Of a DNA stretch of 64,000 bases, positions 17,725 to 26,452 are shown piece by piece. Both the position numbers and the translations under genes were made by a program. The first letter of the stretch is position 1, and each line of letters starts with the position of its first letter. Source of the stretch: Mycolicibacterium lutetiense (GTDB taxonomy: Bacteria; Actinomycetota; Actinomycetes; Mycobacteriales; Mycobacteriaceae). A model generated the notes under the pieces. It saw nothing but the letters and a program-made list of their open reading frames with translations, ran no database searches and was not told where the DNA came from. The stretch is taken from assembly GCF_017876775.1 (NCBI RefSeq), contig NZ_JAGIOP010000001.1, positions 186,001 to 250,000 of the forward strand, read 5' to 3'.

Positions 17725-19161
17725 ATGGCGCGCCACGCACCCGAGCTCAACTTGGCACTGCAGCTGCCCACCGACGAGTCGCCGCTGAGGCAGCGCATCG
17801 CGGCCGCCGTCATCGAGCAGATCCGGCTGGGCAGGCTGGGTCCCGGCGACGCGCTGCCGTCGACCCGGAGCCTGGCTGCCGAACTTGCCGTGGCCCGGTC
17901 ATCGGTGGTCGACGCGTACGACGAGCTCGCCGCGGCCGGCTACACCACCGCGCTGCCCGGATCAGGCACGCGGATCGCTGCCGGGGCAGATGCCGCCGCG
18001 CACGCAAATGCGGCGTCACACGTGACCGCGAGCGGTGTCATGCCCGCCGCACGGCGAGCCCCGCGTGATCAATCGCCGGCCTGGGACCTCATGCCCGGGC
18101 ACCCTGATCCGGGCCTGATCTCGACCACCGACTGGCGCCGCGCCTGGCGGGCGGCCGCCGCTGCGCCGATATCCTCCGCGGCTGCGGGGCCGCACGGCCA
18201 CGCCGGACTCCGCCAAGCCCTGGCCGGGCATCTGCGTCGTACCCGCGGAATCGTTGCCGACCCGAGCGAGCTGATCATCGTGCCCGGCGTGGCCTCCGCG
18301 TTGCGCACCATCACCCAGGCGGCCGGGCTGGCCGGGCGCGACATCGCTTTCGAGGAGCCCGGGTACGCCGAGGCGCGGGAAGTGTTCCAGATGTCCGGCG
18401 CCCGAACGCGTGCCGTGCCGGTCGACGGGGACGGCCTCGATCCGGGCTCGCTGCGCGAGTCCGATGCGGCCGTGTATTGCACTCCGGCACATCAGTATCC
18501 GCTCGGGGCGCGGCTGCCCGTGTCCCGACGTGCTCAGCTCGTGCAGTGGGCCGCCCGGACCGGCAGCCTGCTCATCGAGGACGACTACGACGGTGAATTT
18601 CGCTATGACGTGTCTGCGCTGCCCGCGCTGCGCGGCATCGACGGCGGGCGTGACTGCGTGGCCTACATCGGGACGGCGTCGAAAATCCTCACACCCACGC
18701 TGCGGGTCGCCTGGATGATACCGCCGCCGCGGTTGCGGGATGCCGTCGCCGACGCGCTGGAACGCAGCGGTGAATCCGTCTGTGGGGTAACGACTCTCGC
18801 GTTGGCCCGATTCATCGATTCGGGTGCGCTGACCCGACACCTCGCCAGGGCGGCACGCACCTACTCGGCGCGGCGGGCGGCGCTTGTCAGTGCGCTCGGT
18901 CGCCGGTGCGCAGGTATTCAGCTGGCCGGCGTCGAGGCCGGCTTGCACATGGTGGTGCGGCTGCACGACACGATCGACGACATCGCGATGGCTGCCACGC
19001 TCCGCGACCGAGGAGTCACCGCGTCGCCGCTGTCCTCATTCTTTTCGGACTTCTCGGACATCGCCGGCACCCGGGGGCTGGTGTGTGGGTACGCGCGGCT
19101 TCCCGAGACCCAGGCGGACGCGGTGGCCGAGCTCATCGCGGATGCGATCCGTCAGCCGTGA
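17725..19161 (+). CDS. MocR/PdxR-type transcriptional regulator (GntR HTH plus aminotransferase domain)
   Basis: A 478-residue fusion. The GntR winged helix (about 15-85) contains LRQRIAAAVIEQIRLGRLGPGDALPSTR. An aminotransferase class-I-like domain follows (about 110-478). The PLP lysine is in GTASKILTPTLRVAWM near residue 320, preceded by LLIEDDYDGEF. Such regulators sense PLP and often control B6 metabolism. The inverted repeat CCACTATTGTGG at 17709-17720, just before the ATG, might be an operator. It is divergent from the PPOX-fold gene. Confidence 0.88.
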   Translation: MARHAPELNLALQLPTDESPLRQRIAAAVIEQIRLGRLGPGDALPSTRSLAAELAVARSSVVDAYDELAAAGYTTALPGSGTRIAAGADAAAHANAASHVTASGVMPAARRAPRDQSPAWDLMPGHPDPGLISTTDWRRAWRAAAAAPISSAAAGPHGHAGLRQALAGHLRRTRGIVADPSELIIVPGVASALRTITQAAGLAGRDIAFEEPGYAEAREVFQMSGARTRAVPVDGDGLDPGSLRESDAAVYCTPAHQYPLGARLPVSRRAQLVQWAARTGSLLIEDDYDGEFRYDVSALPALRGIDGGRDCVAYIGTASKILTPTLRVAWMIPPPRLRDAVADALERSGESVCGVTTLALARFIDSGALTRHLARAARTYSARRAALVSALGRRCAGIQLAGVEAGLHMVVRLHDTIDDIAMAATLRDRGVTASPLSSFFSDFSDIAGTRGLVCGYARLPETQADAVAELIADAIRQP

Positions 19162-19168
19162 GCGCCGC

Positions 19169-20092
19169 TCAGGACTGCGCTGCAGCGTCTCGTGCCGCAC
19201 GATCCGGCAAGTCGGCGCCGGGCCGAGCCACCGTCAACGCCGCCGACAACGCAGCGGACCTCAGGACACCTTCGAGACTCTCAGTACCGATCCGGGACAG
19301 GTCACGACGACGGTCCGCGCCGAGCAACCCCAACGACCACAGCGCATCGAGCAGGCCTGTCATGAAGGCGTCACCGGCCCCGACGGTGTCCACTACCTGC
19401 ACCGACCGGGCGGGGACCGACACCGAACCGGCCCGGCAGACCGCGAACGCGCCGCCCTCACCCGACGTCACGGCGACGATTGACGGGCCGACCTCCAGCC
19501 AGGCCCGTGCGATCTGCTCGGGGGAGTGGCGGGGGTCCATCCAGCGCAGGTCGTCCTCGGAGGCTTTGACGATGTCGGCGCGTTCGATGAGTCGGTCGAT
19601 GCGCCCGCGAGCGATGTCGTCGTCCCGGATCACGTCCGGCCGGATATTCGGATCGAAGCTGATGGTCGCCGACATCCGGTAGGCATCCAGCAGAGAGGCG
19701 GCGGCGCGACATCCTGGCTCCAGCACGGTGGCAATCGATCCGGTGTGCACCAGCAGCGGGGTCGCCACCTCGGGCGTGCCGGAAAGCTGCCAATCGATGT
19801 CGAATTGATAGTGCGCCGACCCTGCGGCGTCCAGGGTGGCCATCGCGGTCGGTGTCCGCCGGGCATTCCTGCTGCCCGAAACGAGTTGTACCCCAGACCT
19901 TTCCACGTACTCGACGATGAGCTTGCCGCGGTCGTCGTCGGCGATGTGAGTGAGGAAGTCGACGTCGCGGCCCAGCCGTCCGAGACCGACGGCGACATTG
20001 AGTGCGCTGCCGCCGACGTACTCTCCGACGACGTTGCCATCCCGCTCGACGATGTCGATCAGTGCCTCGCCGATGACCAGGGCCCGGCTCAT
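19169..20092 (-). CDS. PfkB-family carbohydrate kinase (fructokinase-like)
   Basis: A 307-residue ribokinase-family sugar kinase. It has the N-terminal GEALIDIVERDGNVVGEYVGG, the first PfkB signature GGSALNVAVGLGRLG, and the second signature DTVGAGDAFMTG with the catalytic Asp. It phosphorylates a sugar or nucleoside with ATP; fructokinase is the likeliest guess but the substrate is not fixed by sequence. It ends 8 bases after the convergent mocR gene and is 23 bases downstream of the cutinase gene on the same strand. Confidence 0.85.
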   Translation of the reverse strand: MSRALVIGEALIDIVERDGNVVGEYVGGSALNVAVGLGRLGRDVDFLTHIADDDRGKLIVEYVERSGVQLVSGSRNARRTPTAMATLDAAGSAHYQFDIDWQLSGTPEVATPLLVHTGSIATVLEPGCRAAASLLDAYRMSATISFDPNIRPDVIRDDDIARGRIDRLIERADIVKASEDDLRWMDPRHSPEQIARAWLEVGPSIVAVTSGEGGAFAVCRAGSVSVPARSVQVVDTVGAGDAFMTGLLDALWSLGLLGADRRRDLSRIGTESLEGVLRSAALSAALTVARPGADLPDRAARDAAAQS

Positions 20093-20115
20093 AGCTCCAT
20101 GGTAGGTGGCTTGGG

Positions 20116-20775
20116 CTAGAGCTGTCCGGCGATGAACCCAGCCGCCTGATCGGGATATGGCGGGAGCTCATATGCGCTGTGCGCCGCGCGGGCACGCCCA
20201 CCCTCGACACAGATCGGATCGCCGGCGCTGCACAGGTCGATCGCCCGCCCGGCGAACTGTCCGGTGCTCGACAGCGGCGTGCCGAATCGATTGCCGGGAT
20301 TGCCGAACACCGCGACCGCAGCGACCCGGTCGGCGCTGTAGGACGGTAACGCCGGAGCCGAGCCGATCGTGCCGATCCGGTCACCGATCGGCGGTACGCC
20401 CGCCAACATCGAAACTGCCGCTGCGCCTTGCGAGAATCCGCCCAGCACCACTTGGGTGCCGGGGCATTGGTCGGCCAGCCAGGCGATGTGCCCGGCGGCG
20501 TCATTCGCGCCGTCTGCGGTGGTCAGGAAGTTGAGCCCGGCCGGATAGTTCACTGCGTACACGCCGAGGCTGCGCGGCGCGATCCTGGACCCGAGTTGGT
20601 CGACCAGCGTCTGGCCCACCCGGCCGATCCCGGGCGGCTCACCGGTGCCGCGGGCGAAGACCACCTCGACGTCCGAGCAGGGATCGGCCGATGCCGCGGG
20701 TACCGGGCTGATGAGAACGGCCGTCGCAATCGATGCAGCGATGGCCCACCGGAGGACTGCGGTGTTCAGCGACAT
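20116..20775 (-). CDS. Secreted cutinase-family esterase
   Basis: A 219-residue exported alpha/beta hydrolase. The signal peptide ends at about residue 30 (PVPAASA|DPC). The mature domain begins DPCSDVEVVFARGTGEPPG, the cutinase signature. The catalytic triad is visible: Ser115 in GGFSQGAA, Asp186 in CSAGDPIC and His199 in ARAAHSAYELP. Mycobacterial cutinase-like proteins are esterases or phospholipases on lipid substrates. ATG 20775 puts the signal peptide at the N-terminus. Confidence 0.88.
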   Translation of the reverse strand: MSLNTAVLRWAIAASIATAVLISPVPAASADPCSDVEVVFARGTGEPPGIGRVGQTLVDQLGSRIAPRSLGVYAVNYPAGLNFLTTADGANDAAGHIAWLADQCPGTQVVLGGFSQGAAAVSMLAGVPPIGDRIGTIGSAPALPSYSADRVAAVAVFGNPGNRFGTPLSSTGQFAGRAIDLCSAGDPICVEGGRARAAHSAYELPPYPDQAAGFIAGQL

Positions 20776-20803
20776 CAGTCCATGTTCACATTTTGACGGC
20801 AGA

Positions 20804-21214
20804 TCAGCTTGGCTCATCGTCGAACTGCTTTGAGACGCTGTCGCACAGCTTCCACGCCCCGTCCTTTTGCAGGAAGTACAGCGCCCCCTTCGGAGTGGAT
20901 CGGACCGGGTGAACCCGGCCTGCGCTACGTCCCCCGAACGGTCACGTCGGTTATGGTGATCGGCTTCTTTCGCGACGGGTCAGGCGACTGGGGCCCAATG
21001 GGTCGTCCCAGATATCGTGCTGCAGAAGCTCGTCAGCCTCCTCCGCGCGCATCATGTCCAGAACCTTTTGCTGATCGTCCGTGTCGACCGCGTCGGTGAA
21101 ACTCACTGCCTTGGAGCGGATTTCCCTTTCCGTCGAGTTCGGACCGCCGGCGATCGGGAAGTACGCCAACACCCCAGTACGGCGGTTCAGATGGCGGCCG
21201 GGGTGGTGGTTGTG
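20804..21214 (-). pseudogene. Decayed gene for a DUF4878-like mycobacterial secreted/membrane protein
   Basis: Three minus-strand frames join into one recognisable protein tail. First NSTEREIRSKAVSFTDAVDT and VLDMMRAEEADELLQHD (to about 21005). Then, one frame over, KPITITDVTVRGDVAQAGFT (about 20960-20905). Then, in another frame, GALYFLQKDGAWKLCDSV to a stop at 20804. This is the layout of small mycobacterial proteins with a DUF4878/lumazine-binding-like domain. At least two frameshifts separate the pieces. The 5' part (membrane anchor) is not clearly readable, so the left boundary of the gene is approximate. Confidence 0.65.
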
Positions 21215-21226
21215 GCGGAGACGTTG

Positions 21227-21931
21227 TTATTGCTCGTCCCAGCGACGCATCAGGAGGTTGTCGAGTTCCGCTGCGAAATCGCCGGGCGGATCGAAATTTG
21301 CTTCGTAGGCGAGGGTCACCTTCCCGGGGAGGCGGCTGTTCACGCAGTAATACAGTTGCCCTGAATCCTTCGTGAACCACATCAATTGCGAGGGTTTCGA
21401 CTCGATCTCGTCAAAACTCTCGCTCGGAAACCAGTCATATCCTTCAAAGCTCTCCCAGGCGTCTGGGCGCCTGATTCCATAAGACTCCCAATCCTGGGCG
21501 GTAAACCCCGGATGCACCTCGCGCAGGAACGTCTGTACGGCATCGGGAAAGCAATCGAAGAATTCTGCTTCGGGCTGTCTGAGGATGGCCGGATCCCAGC
21601 CGAGCCACAATGCTGGAAAGTCATCTCTAGCCTGTCCCGCCGCATAAATGAGAACATTTTCGAACAACCCGCCCGATTGTCGGCGAAAGACCCTGACATC
21701 CGAGAGTTTGTCCTGAAATCGTCGGGCAAAACCGGGAAGTAGGTCGGTGAAATCCGCGCCCCACAAGGACAAGGCGTGGCGACATCTTTCCGATGAGGTG
21801 GAGGCGGATGCGATCGGTCGCCATTTCTGCGGTATCTCTGCCAGTTCCGGTGATTGTGGCCCGACCGGGGTCCACGTGGCACGCCCGCCGGTGACCTCGG
21901 CGAGGATATCGCCGACTTCATATTCTGCCAC
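21227..21931 (-). CDS. Hypothetical protein, possibly SUKH/SMI1-like
   Basis: A 234-residue acidic, Trp-rich soluble protein. The chosen start is a GTG at 21931 with GGGAGG five bases upstream. The segment ALWLGWDPAILRQPEAEFFDCF and the C-terminal YYCVNSRLPGKVTLAYEANFDP recall SMI1/KNR4-type proteins, but the match is weak. Codon use looks less GC-biased than in the neighbours and the gene lies in the insert between ku and ligD, so recent transfer is plausible. No toxin gene is adjacent. Function unknown. Confidence 0.6.
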   Translation of the reverse strand: MAEYEVGDILAEVTGGRATWTPVGPQSPELAEIPQKWRPIASASTSSERCRHALSLWGADFTDLLPGFARRFQDKLSDVRVFRRQSGGLFENVLIYAAGQARDDFPALWLGWDPAILRQPEAEFFDCFPDAVQTFLREVHPGFTAQDWESYGIRRPDAWESFEGYDWFPSESFDEIESKPSQLMWFTKDSGQLYYCVNSRLPGKVTLAYEANFDPPGDFAAELDNLLMRRWDEQ

Positions 21932-22141
21932 TGTGACCTCCCAAGGCCCTCGCTCGCCAGGAGCGCATTTATCGGCCTTCCCCCGAGGTCGCATCCGCGC
22001 CCGAGCATTACGTCCCTTGCGGCACTTGGATCGGCATTATTCTATGGCCGTTCATACCAAGTGGCGACCGTGAAACGTGTGCCCTTGGAAGGATGACTGA
22101 TCAGGCATCTGATTCTTGATGTCCGCGTATAGGTTGGGAAG

Positions 22142-24412
22142 ATGGAGCGCTACGAGCGGGTTCGGCTGACGAATCCCGACAAGGTGCTCTATCCCGCCAC
22201 CGGCACCACCAAGGCCGAGGTCTTCGACTATTACCTGAGCATCGCCGAGGTCATGCTGCCGCACATCGCCGGGCGTCCGGTGACCCGGAAGCGCTGGCCC
22301 AACGGGGTCGCAGCGGCATCGTTCTTCGAAAAGCAGTTGGCGTCATCGGCCCCGGACTGGCTGGAACGCGGCAGCATCGCGCACAAGTCCGGGACCACCA
22401 CGTACCCGATCATCAATACTCGTGAGGGCCTGGCCTGGATCGCCCAGCAGGCCGCGCTGGAAGTGCATGTGCCGCAATGGCGGTTCTCCGCCGACGGCAG
22501 CCAGGGCCCGGCCACCCGCATCGTGTTCGACCTCGATCCGGGTGAGGGCGTCGCGATGCCGCAGTTGTGCGAGGTGGCCCAGGCGGTGCGCGATCTCATG
22601 GGCGATATCGGGTTGACGACGTATCCGCTGACCAGCGGCAGCAAGGGCCTGCATCTGTATGTGCCTCTGGGCGAGCTGATCAGCTCACAGGGAGCGTCGG
22701 TGCTGGCCAAGCGGGTGGCCCAACAACTGGAACAGTCGACGCCGGAACTGGTCACCGCCACCATGGCCCGCAGTGTGCGGGCCGGGAAGGTGTTCCTGGA
22801 CTGGAGCCAGAACAGCGGGGCCAAGACCACGATCGCTCCGTACTCGCTGCGCGGGCGGGACCACCCGACCGTCTCCGCGCCCCGAACCTGGGACGAGATC
22901 GCCGACCCGGAGCTGCGTCACCTGCGATTCGATGAAGTGTTGCAACGGGTTTCCGAGGATGGTGACCTGCTGGCCGGACTCGACGAGGGCCCGCCCCGGG
23001 CCGACAAACTCACCACCTACCGCAGCATGCGCGACGCGGCCAAGACTCCCGAGCCGGTGCCCCAGGACATTCCGGCGACCGGCAACAACGACCGGTTCGT
23101 GATCCAGGAACACCACGCTCGACGGCTGCACTACGACCTGCGGCTGGAACGCGATGGCGTGCTGGTCAGTTGGGCGGTGCCCAAGAACCTGCCCGAGACC
23201 ACCGCAGTGAATCACCTTGCCGTGCATACCGAAGACCATCCGATCGAGTACCTGACCTTCCACGGCCCGATCCCGAGGGGCGAGTACGGCGCCGGGGAGA
23301 TGGTCATCTGGGACACCGGCACGTACGAGGCGGAGAAGTTCCGGGTCACTGACGATCCCGAGGCCCGCAATGGCGAGGTCATCTTCACCCTGAGCGGCCG
23401 GAAGATCGATGGCCGCTACGCGCTGATCCAGACCGAGGGCAAGAACTGGCTGGCGCATCGGATGAAGGACCAGAAATCGGTCACGCCCGAGCCCAAGGAT
23501 TTCGCGCCGATGCTGGCAACCGAGGGGTCCGTCGCGAAACTCACTGCCGGTCAATGGGCGTTCGAAGGGAAATGGGACGGCTACCGGTTGCTGGTGGAAG
23601 CCGATCATGGCCGCCTGCAACTGCGTTCACGCAGTGGACGCGACGTCACCGCCGAGTACCCCCAGTTGGAGGTGCTGGCGGCCGATCTCGCCGACCATCA
23701 CGTGGTGCTCGACGGTGAGGTGGTGGCACTCGACGACTCCGGGGTGCCCAGCTTCGGCGAGATGCAGAACCGGGCCCGCTCCACCCGCGTCGAGTTCTGG
23801 GCGTTCGACATCCTGTGGCTCGACGGCCGATCTCTGCTGCGCGCCAAGTACTCCGACCGGCGAAAGCTGTTGGACGCGTTGGCTGCCGGCGGCGGGCTGA
23901 TCGTGCCCGAACCGCTGCCCGGCGACGGCCCGGAAGCCATGGAGCATTCCCGCGAGCACCGGTTCGAAGGCGTCGTCGCCAAGAAACGCGACTCGACCTA
24001 TCAACCGGGCCGGCGGTCGGCATCGTGGGTCAAGGACAAGATCTGGAACACCCAGGAAGCGGTGATCGGCGGGTGGCGCCAGGGGGAGGGCGGGCGCAGC
24101 AGCGGCATCGGTGCGCTGCTGCTCGGTGTGCCCGGCCCTGACGGGCTTCAGTTCGCCGGCCGGGTCGGCACCGGGTTCACCGAGAAAGAGCTGGCCAAGC
24201 TCAAAGACATGCTGGCGCCGCTGCACACCGAGGAGTCACCTTTCGACAAACCGCTGCCGAAGCTCGACGCAAAAGGGGTCACGTTCGTGCTCCCCGAACT
24301 GGTGGGGGAGGTTCGCTACAGCGAGCGCACCAGTGACCACCGGCTGCGCCAGCCCAGTTGGCGGGGTCTGCGGCCCGACAAGTCGCCGAATGACGTGGTG
24401 TGGGAATCGTGA
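22142..24412 (+). CDS. ligD: LigD, multifunctional ATP-dependent DNA ligase of NHEJ
   Basis: A 756-residue fusion in the mycobacterial order. The polymerase domain (about 1-290) has metal-binding Asp130 and Asp132 in FDLDPG. The 3'-phosphoesterase domain (about 310-455) includes FVIQEHHARRLHYDLRLER. The ligase domain (about 470-756) has Lys477 in FEGKWDGYR as the AMP acceptor. It fills, trims and seals breaks bound by Ku. A TATAGG element at 22128-22133 ends eight bases before the ATG and no spaced ribosome site is present, so the transcript may be leaderless. It is convergent with rnhA, whose stop is one base away. Confidence 0.96.
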   Translation: MERYERVRLTNPDKVLYPATGTTKAEVFDYYLSIAEVMLPHIAGRPVTRKRWPNGVAAASFFEKQLASSAPDWLERGSIAHKSGTTTYPIINTREGLAWIAQQAALEVHVPQWRFSADGSQGPATRIVFDLDPGEGVAMPQLCEVAQAVRDLMGDIGLTTYPLTSGSKGLHLYVPLGELISSQGASVLAKRVAQQLEQSTPELVTATMARSVRAGKVFLDWSQNSGAKTTIAPYSLRGRDHPTVSAPRTWDEIADPELRHLRFDEVLQRVSEDGDLLAGLDEGPPRADKLTTYRSMRDAAKTPEPVPQDIPATGNNDRFVIQEHHARRLHYDLRLERDGVLVSWAVPKNLPETTAVNHLAVHTEDHPIEYLTFHGPIPRGEYGAGEMVIWDTGTYEAEKFRVTDDPEARNGEVIFTLSGRKIDGRYALIQTEGKNWLAHRMKDQKSVTPEPKDFAPMLATEGSVAKLTAGQWAFEGKWDGYRLLVEADHGRLQLRSRSGRDVTAEYPQLEVLAADLADHHVVLDGEVVALDDSGVPSFGEMQNRARSTRVEFWAFDILWLDGRSLLRAKYSDRRKLLDALAAGGGLIVPEPLPGDGPEAMEHSREHRFEGVVAKKRDSTYQPGRRSASWVKDKIWNTQEAVIGGWRQGEGGRSSGIGALLLGVPGPDGLQFAGRVGTGFTEKELAKLKDMLAPLHTEESPFDKPLPKLDAKGVTFVLPELVGEVRYSERTSDHRLRQPSWRGLRPDKSPNDVVWES

Positions 24413-24413
24413 A

Positions 24414-24890
24414 TCAGACGCGGGAACCGTCGAGCGCTTCACGCAGCCCGCGGGTCGCGAGTTCGTCGGCCAATTCGTTGTCGGCGACGCCCGAATGGCC
24501 TTTCACCCAGAACCACTCGACCTGATGCCGCTCGCAGGCAGCCTGAAGTCGCTGCCAGAGGTCGACGTTCTTCACGGGCTGTTTGGCGGCGGTCAGCCAA
24601 CCGTTGCGCTCCCAGCCGAGGACCCATTTGGTGATGCCGTTGCGGACATAGGTGCTGTCGGTGTGCAGGTGCACCACCACAGGTCTGGTGAGTGCCTCGA
24701 GCGCCATGATGGGGGCGGTCAGCTCCATTCGGTTGTTGCTCGTGGTTTCGGGGTCCCCGCCGTACATCTCGCGCACGTGTTCGCGGCGGCGCAGCACCGC
24801 GCCCCAGCCGCCGGGGCCGGGATTCGGCCGGCACCCGCCGTCGGTGTAGATGACGACGACGTCGTCCTGCAGGTCCCCGGGGTCGGTCAT
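24414..24890 (-). CDS. rnhA: Ribonuclease HI
   Basis: A 158-residue RNase HI with all catalytic residues: Asp17 in IYTDGGC, Glu56 in NNRMELTAP, Asp78 in LHTDSTYV and Asp142 after the KGHSG histidine loop (His132). It removes RNA from RNA-DNA hybrids. ATG 24890 is chosen because it gives the standard length; the frame continues upstream without family sequence. It lies directly after the convergent ligD, next to the repair genes. Confidence 0.93.
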   Translation of the reverse strand: MTDPGDLQDDVVVIYTDGGCRPNPGPGGWGAVLRRREHVREMYGGDPETTSNNRMELTAPIMALEALTRPVVVHLHTDSTYVRNGITKWVLGWERNGWLTAAKQPVKNVDLWQRLQAACERHQVEWFWVKGHSGVADNELADELATRGLREALDGSRV

Positions 24891-24938
24891 GCGCTGAGGA
24901 TAGGGAACTGTTTCGAGCGACCGGCGTCCCGACACACG

Positions 24939-25577
24939 TCAACGACGGGGAGTCGTGGAGATCACCGCCGTGTGCACCGATATGCCGAGGTCGCGGTGTC
25001 GGAGCGTGGTGATCCGGCGCCCGGGCTGGACCGCGTCCTTCACCGGAGCGGTGTGGTCGCCGAAGAACGCGGCGCTCGCGTCGATGTCGTCGACGACGTA
25101 GGTGATTCCCCAGAGCTTCGAGGGACCGTCACTCGTGGTCTCCGGTGAGCCCACGACCTCGATGATCACCTGTCCGAAGCGGAAGAAGATCTGTCGCATC
25201 CGTCGTCCGCCGAGTTCGGTGTCGCGTTCCCGGCGCGGAGTCACACCGATGGCTGCCAGTGCGGCGACCGTGCGGTCCAGGTCTGGAGACAGCAGCACGA
25301 CGTGGTCGATCGCGGTGACGCCGTTCGGGTGGACCGCCGACGGTGCGGTGACCGCATCCGATCGCGATGTCGGGATGCCGTCGAGATCGTCCAACGGATC
25401 GTGTGACGGCAGGCCGCGCAACGACCACCCGATGATGCCGGTGCCGCGGTCGCTTCCGACCAGCCGGATGCCAACCTCACCCACCCGGCAGACGGCATCG
25501 GAGTCGACGAAAAATCCCGCTCGCTTCCAGGCATCCGGCGGGTCGGCGACTTCGAGTTCGTCGACGGTGACGGTCAT
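24939..25577 (-). CDS. VOC-superfamily (glyoxalase-like) protein
   Basis: A 212-residue protein of two related halves. The second reads GVTAIDHVVLLSPDLDRTVAALAAIGVTPRRERD and then RQIFFRFGQVIIEVVG, the pattern of vicinal-oxygen-chelate modules. Members are metal-dependent lyases, dioxygenases or antibiotic-binding proteins; the exact activity is open. It is 48 bases upstream of rnhA on the same strand and may share its transcript. Confidence 0.8.
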   Translation of the reverse strand: MTVTVDELEVADPPDAWKRAGFFVDSDAVCRVGEVGIRLVGSDRGTGIIGWSLRGLPSHDPLDDLDGIPTSRSDAVTAPSAVHPNGVTAIDHVVLLSPDLDRTVAALAAIGVTPRRERDTELGGRRMRQIFFRFGQVIIEVVGSPETTSDGPSKLWGITYVVDDIDASAAFFGDHTAPVKDAVQPGRRITTLRHRDLGISVHTAVISTTPRR

Positions 25578-25619
25578 GGACGTGGAATCTAGCCGTCCCG
25601 TCGGTCCGCCGGGTGGACC

Positions 25620-25946
25620 TCAGTCGGACGTTCGGCCGGCGTCGGCGATTCGCCGTCGCGCTTCCGCCGGCGAGATGCGGAGCCTCCTGGCGAGCACCCC
25701 GGCCGGGTCGAACCGTGGCGGCGACGCGGTGTCGGTGGCGACCATCCGCCCGAGTAGCCGTTGTTGAGCGGTCGCCAGCCGTTTCTCCCCGGCGTCGAGC
25801 CGGCTCAGCACCTCGTGGAGCTCCGACCGTGTCAGAGCGTGCACCGACAGCGCGTCGATCTCTTTGCAGGCGGCATTCAGATGATCGAGGGCATCACCGA
25901 CGATTGTCCGCTCGATGTCCCTCTCGGAAACCAATATCGAACTCAT
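25620..25946 (-). CDS. Short DUF222-like protein (13E12-family N-terminal fragment)
   Basis: A 108-residue protein reading SERDIERTIVGDALDHLNAA, then SVHALTRSELHEVLSRLDAGEKRL and a tail LARRLRISPAEARRRIADAGR. This resembles the first helical part of DUF222/REP13E12 proteins, which normally continue for 300 or more residues to an HNH nuclease domain. Here it stops after the part that follows the conserved Pro/Ala-rich linker. It could be a truncated remnant or a domesticated small protein. The ATG at 25946 is chosen because family similarity begins there. Confidence 0.65.
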   Translation of the reverse strand: MSSILVSERDIERTIVGDALDHLNAACKEIDALSVHALTRSELHEVLSRLDAGEKRLATAQQRLLGRMVATDTASPPRFDPAGVLARRLRISPAEARRRIADAGRTSD

Positions 25947-26070
25947 GTTCGGTACCGTACGCCGACCCACCGACAAGCTCACCGCTCGCGCGAATGCATC
26001 ATTAAAAACAATCGGCCGCACAGATTCTGCGGCCGTCTCCAGCCAATGTATTTGTGCTGTTTGTTTCAGC

Positions 26071-26364
26071 TCAGCAGGCGACGTCGACGTATGCCGTCTT
26101 GGAAATAATGGTCGTGTTGATCGAACTGCCACCCCGGGAGTCGTTGGTGGCGATGGTCTGCCCCTGGCGGACACCGAGCACCTTGCAGCTGGCCAGCGGT
26201 GCAGTGCCCGTGCGGTTGACGATGACGTGATAACCACTGGTCTGGAGGCTTTTCACGGTCTGCTCGGCCGACTGTCCGGTCGGAGCGGCAGCGGCGACGC
26301 CCCCGAGGAACGCGCCGGCGGCCAGCGTGCTGGCGGCTAATGTGGCGATGGCATATGACTTCAT
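26071..26364 (-). CDS. Small secreted protein, paralogue of the 15.8 kb gene
   Basis: A 97-residue protein with a signal peptide to about residue 27 (GVAAAAPTG). The mature part reads SAEQTVKSLQTSGYHVIVNRTG, then CKVLGVRQGQTI, and ends TAYVDVAC. It shares order, spacing and the Cys-V-VRQG and (T)YVD-C motifs with the gene at 15752. GGAGG precedes the ATG at good spacing. Function unknown; likely a periplasmic or cell-wall protein. Confidence 0.78.
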   Translation of the reverse strand: MKSYAIATLAASTLAAGAFLGGVAAAAPTGQSAEQTVKSLQTSGYHVIVNRTGTAPLASCKVLGVRQGQTIATNDSRGGSSINTTIISKTAYVDVAC

Positions 26365-26452
26365 TTTCCAACCCTCCGGTTGCTACCTATTACGTGCAAT
26401 CGGGAGTTGAGTTCAAAAATTCCAGAATTCTCAGCTGGAAATGCGGAATTTC

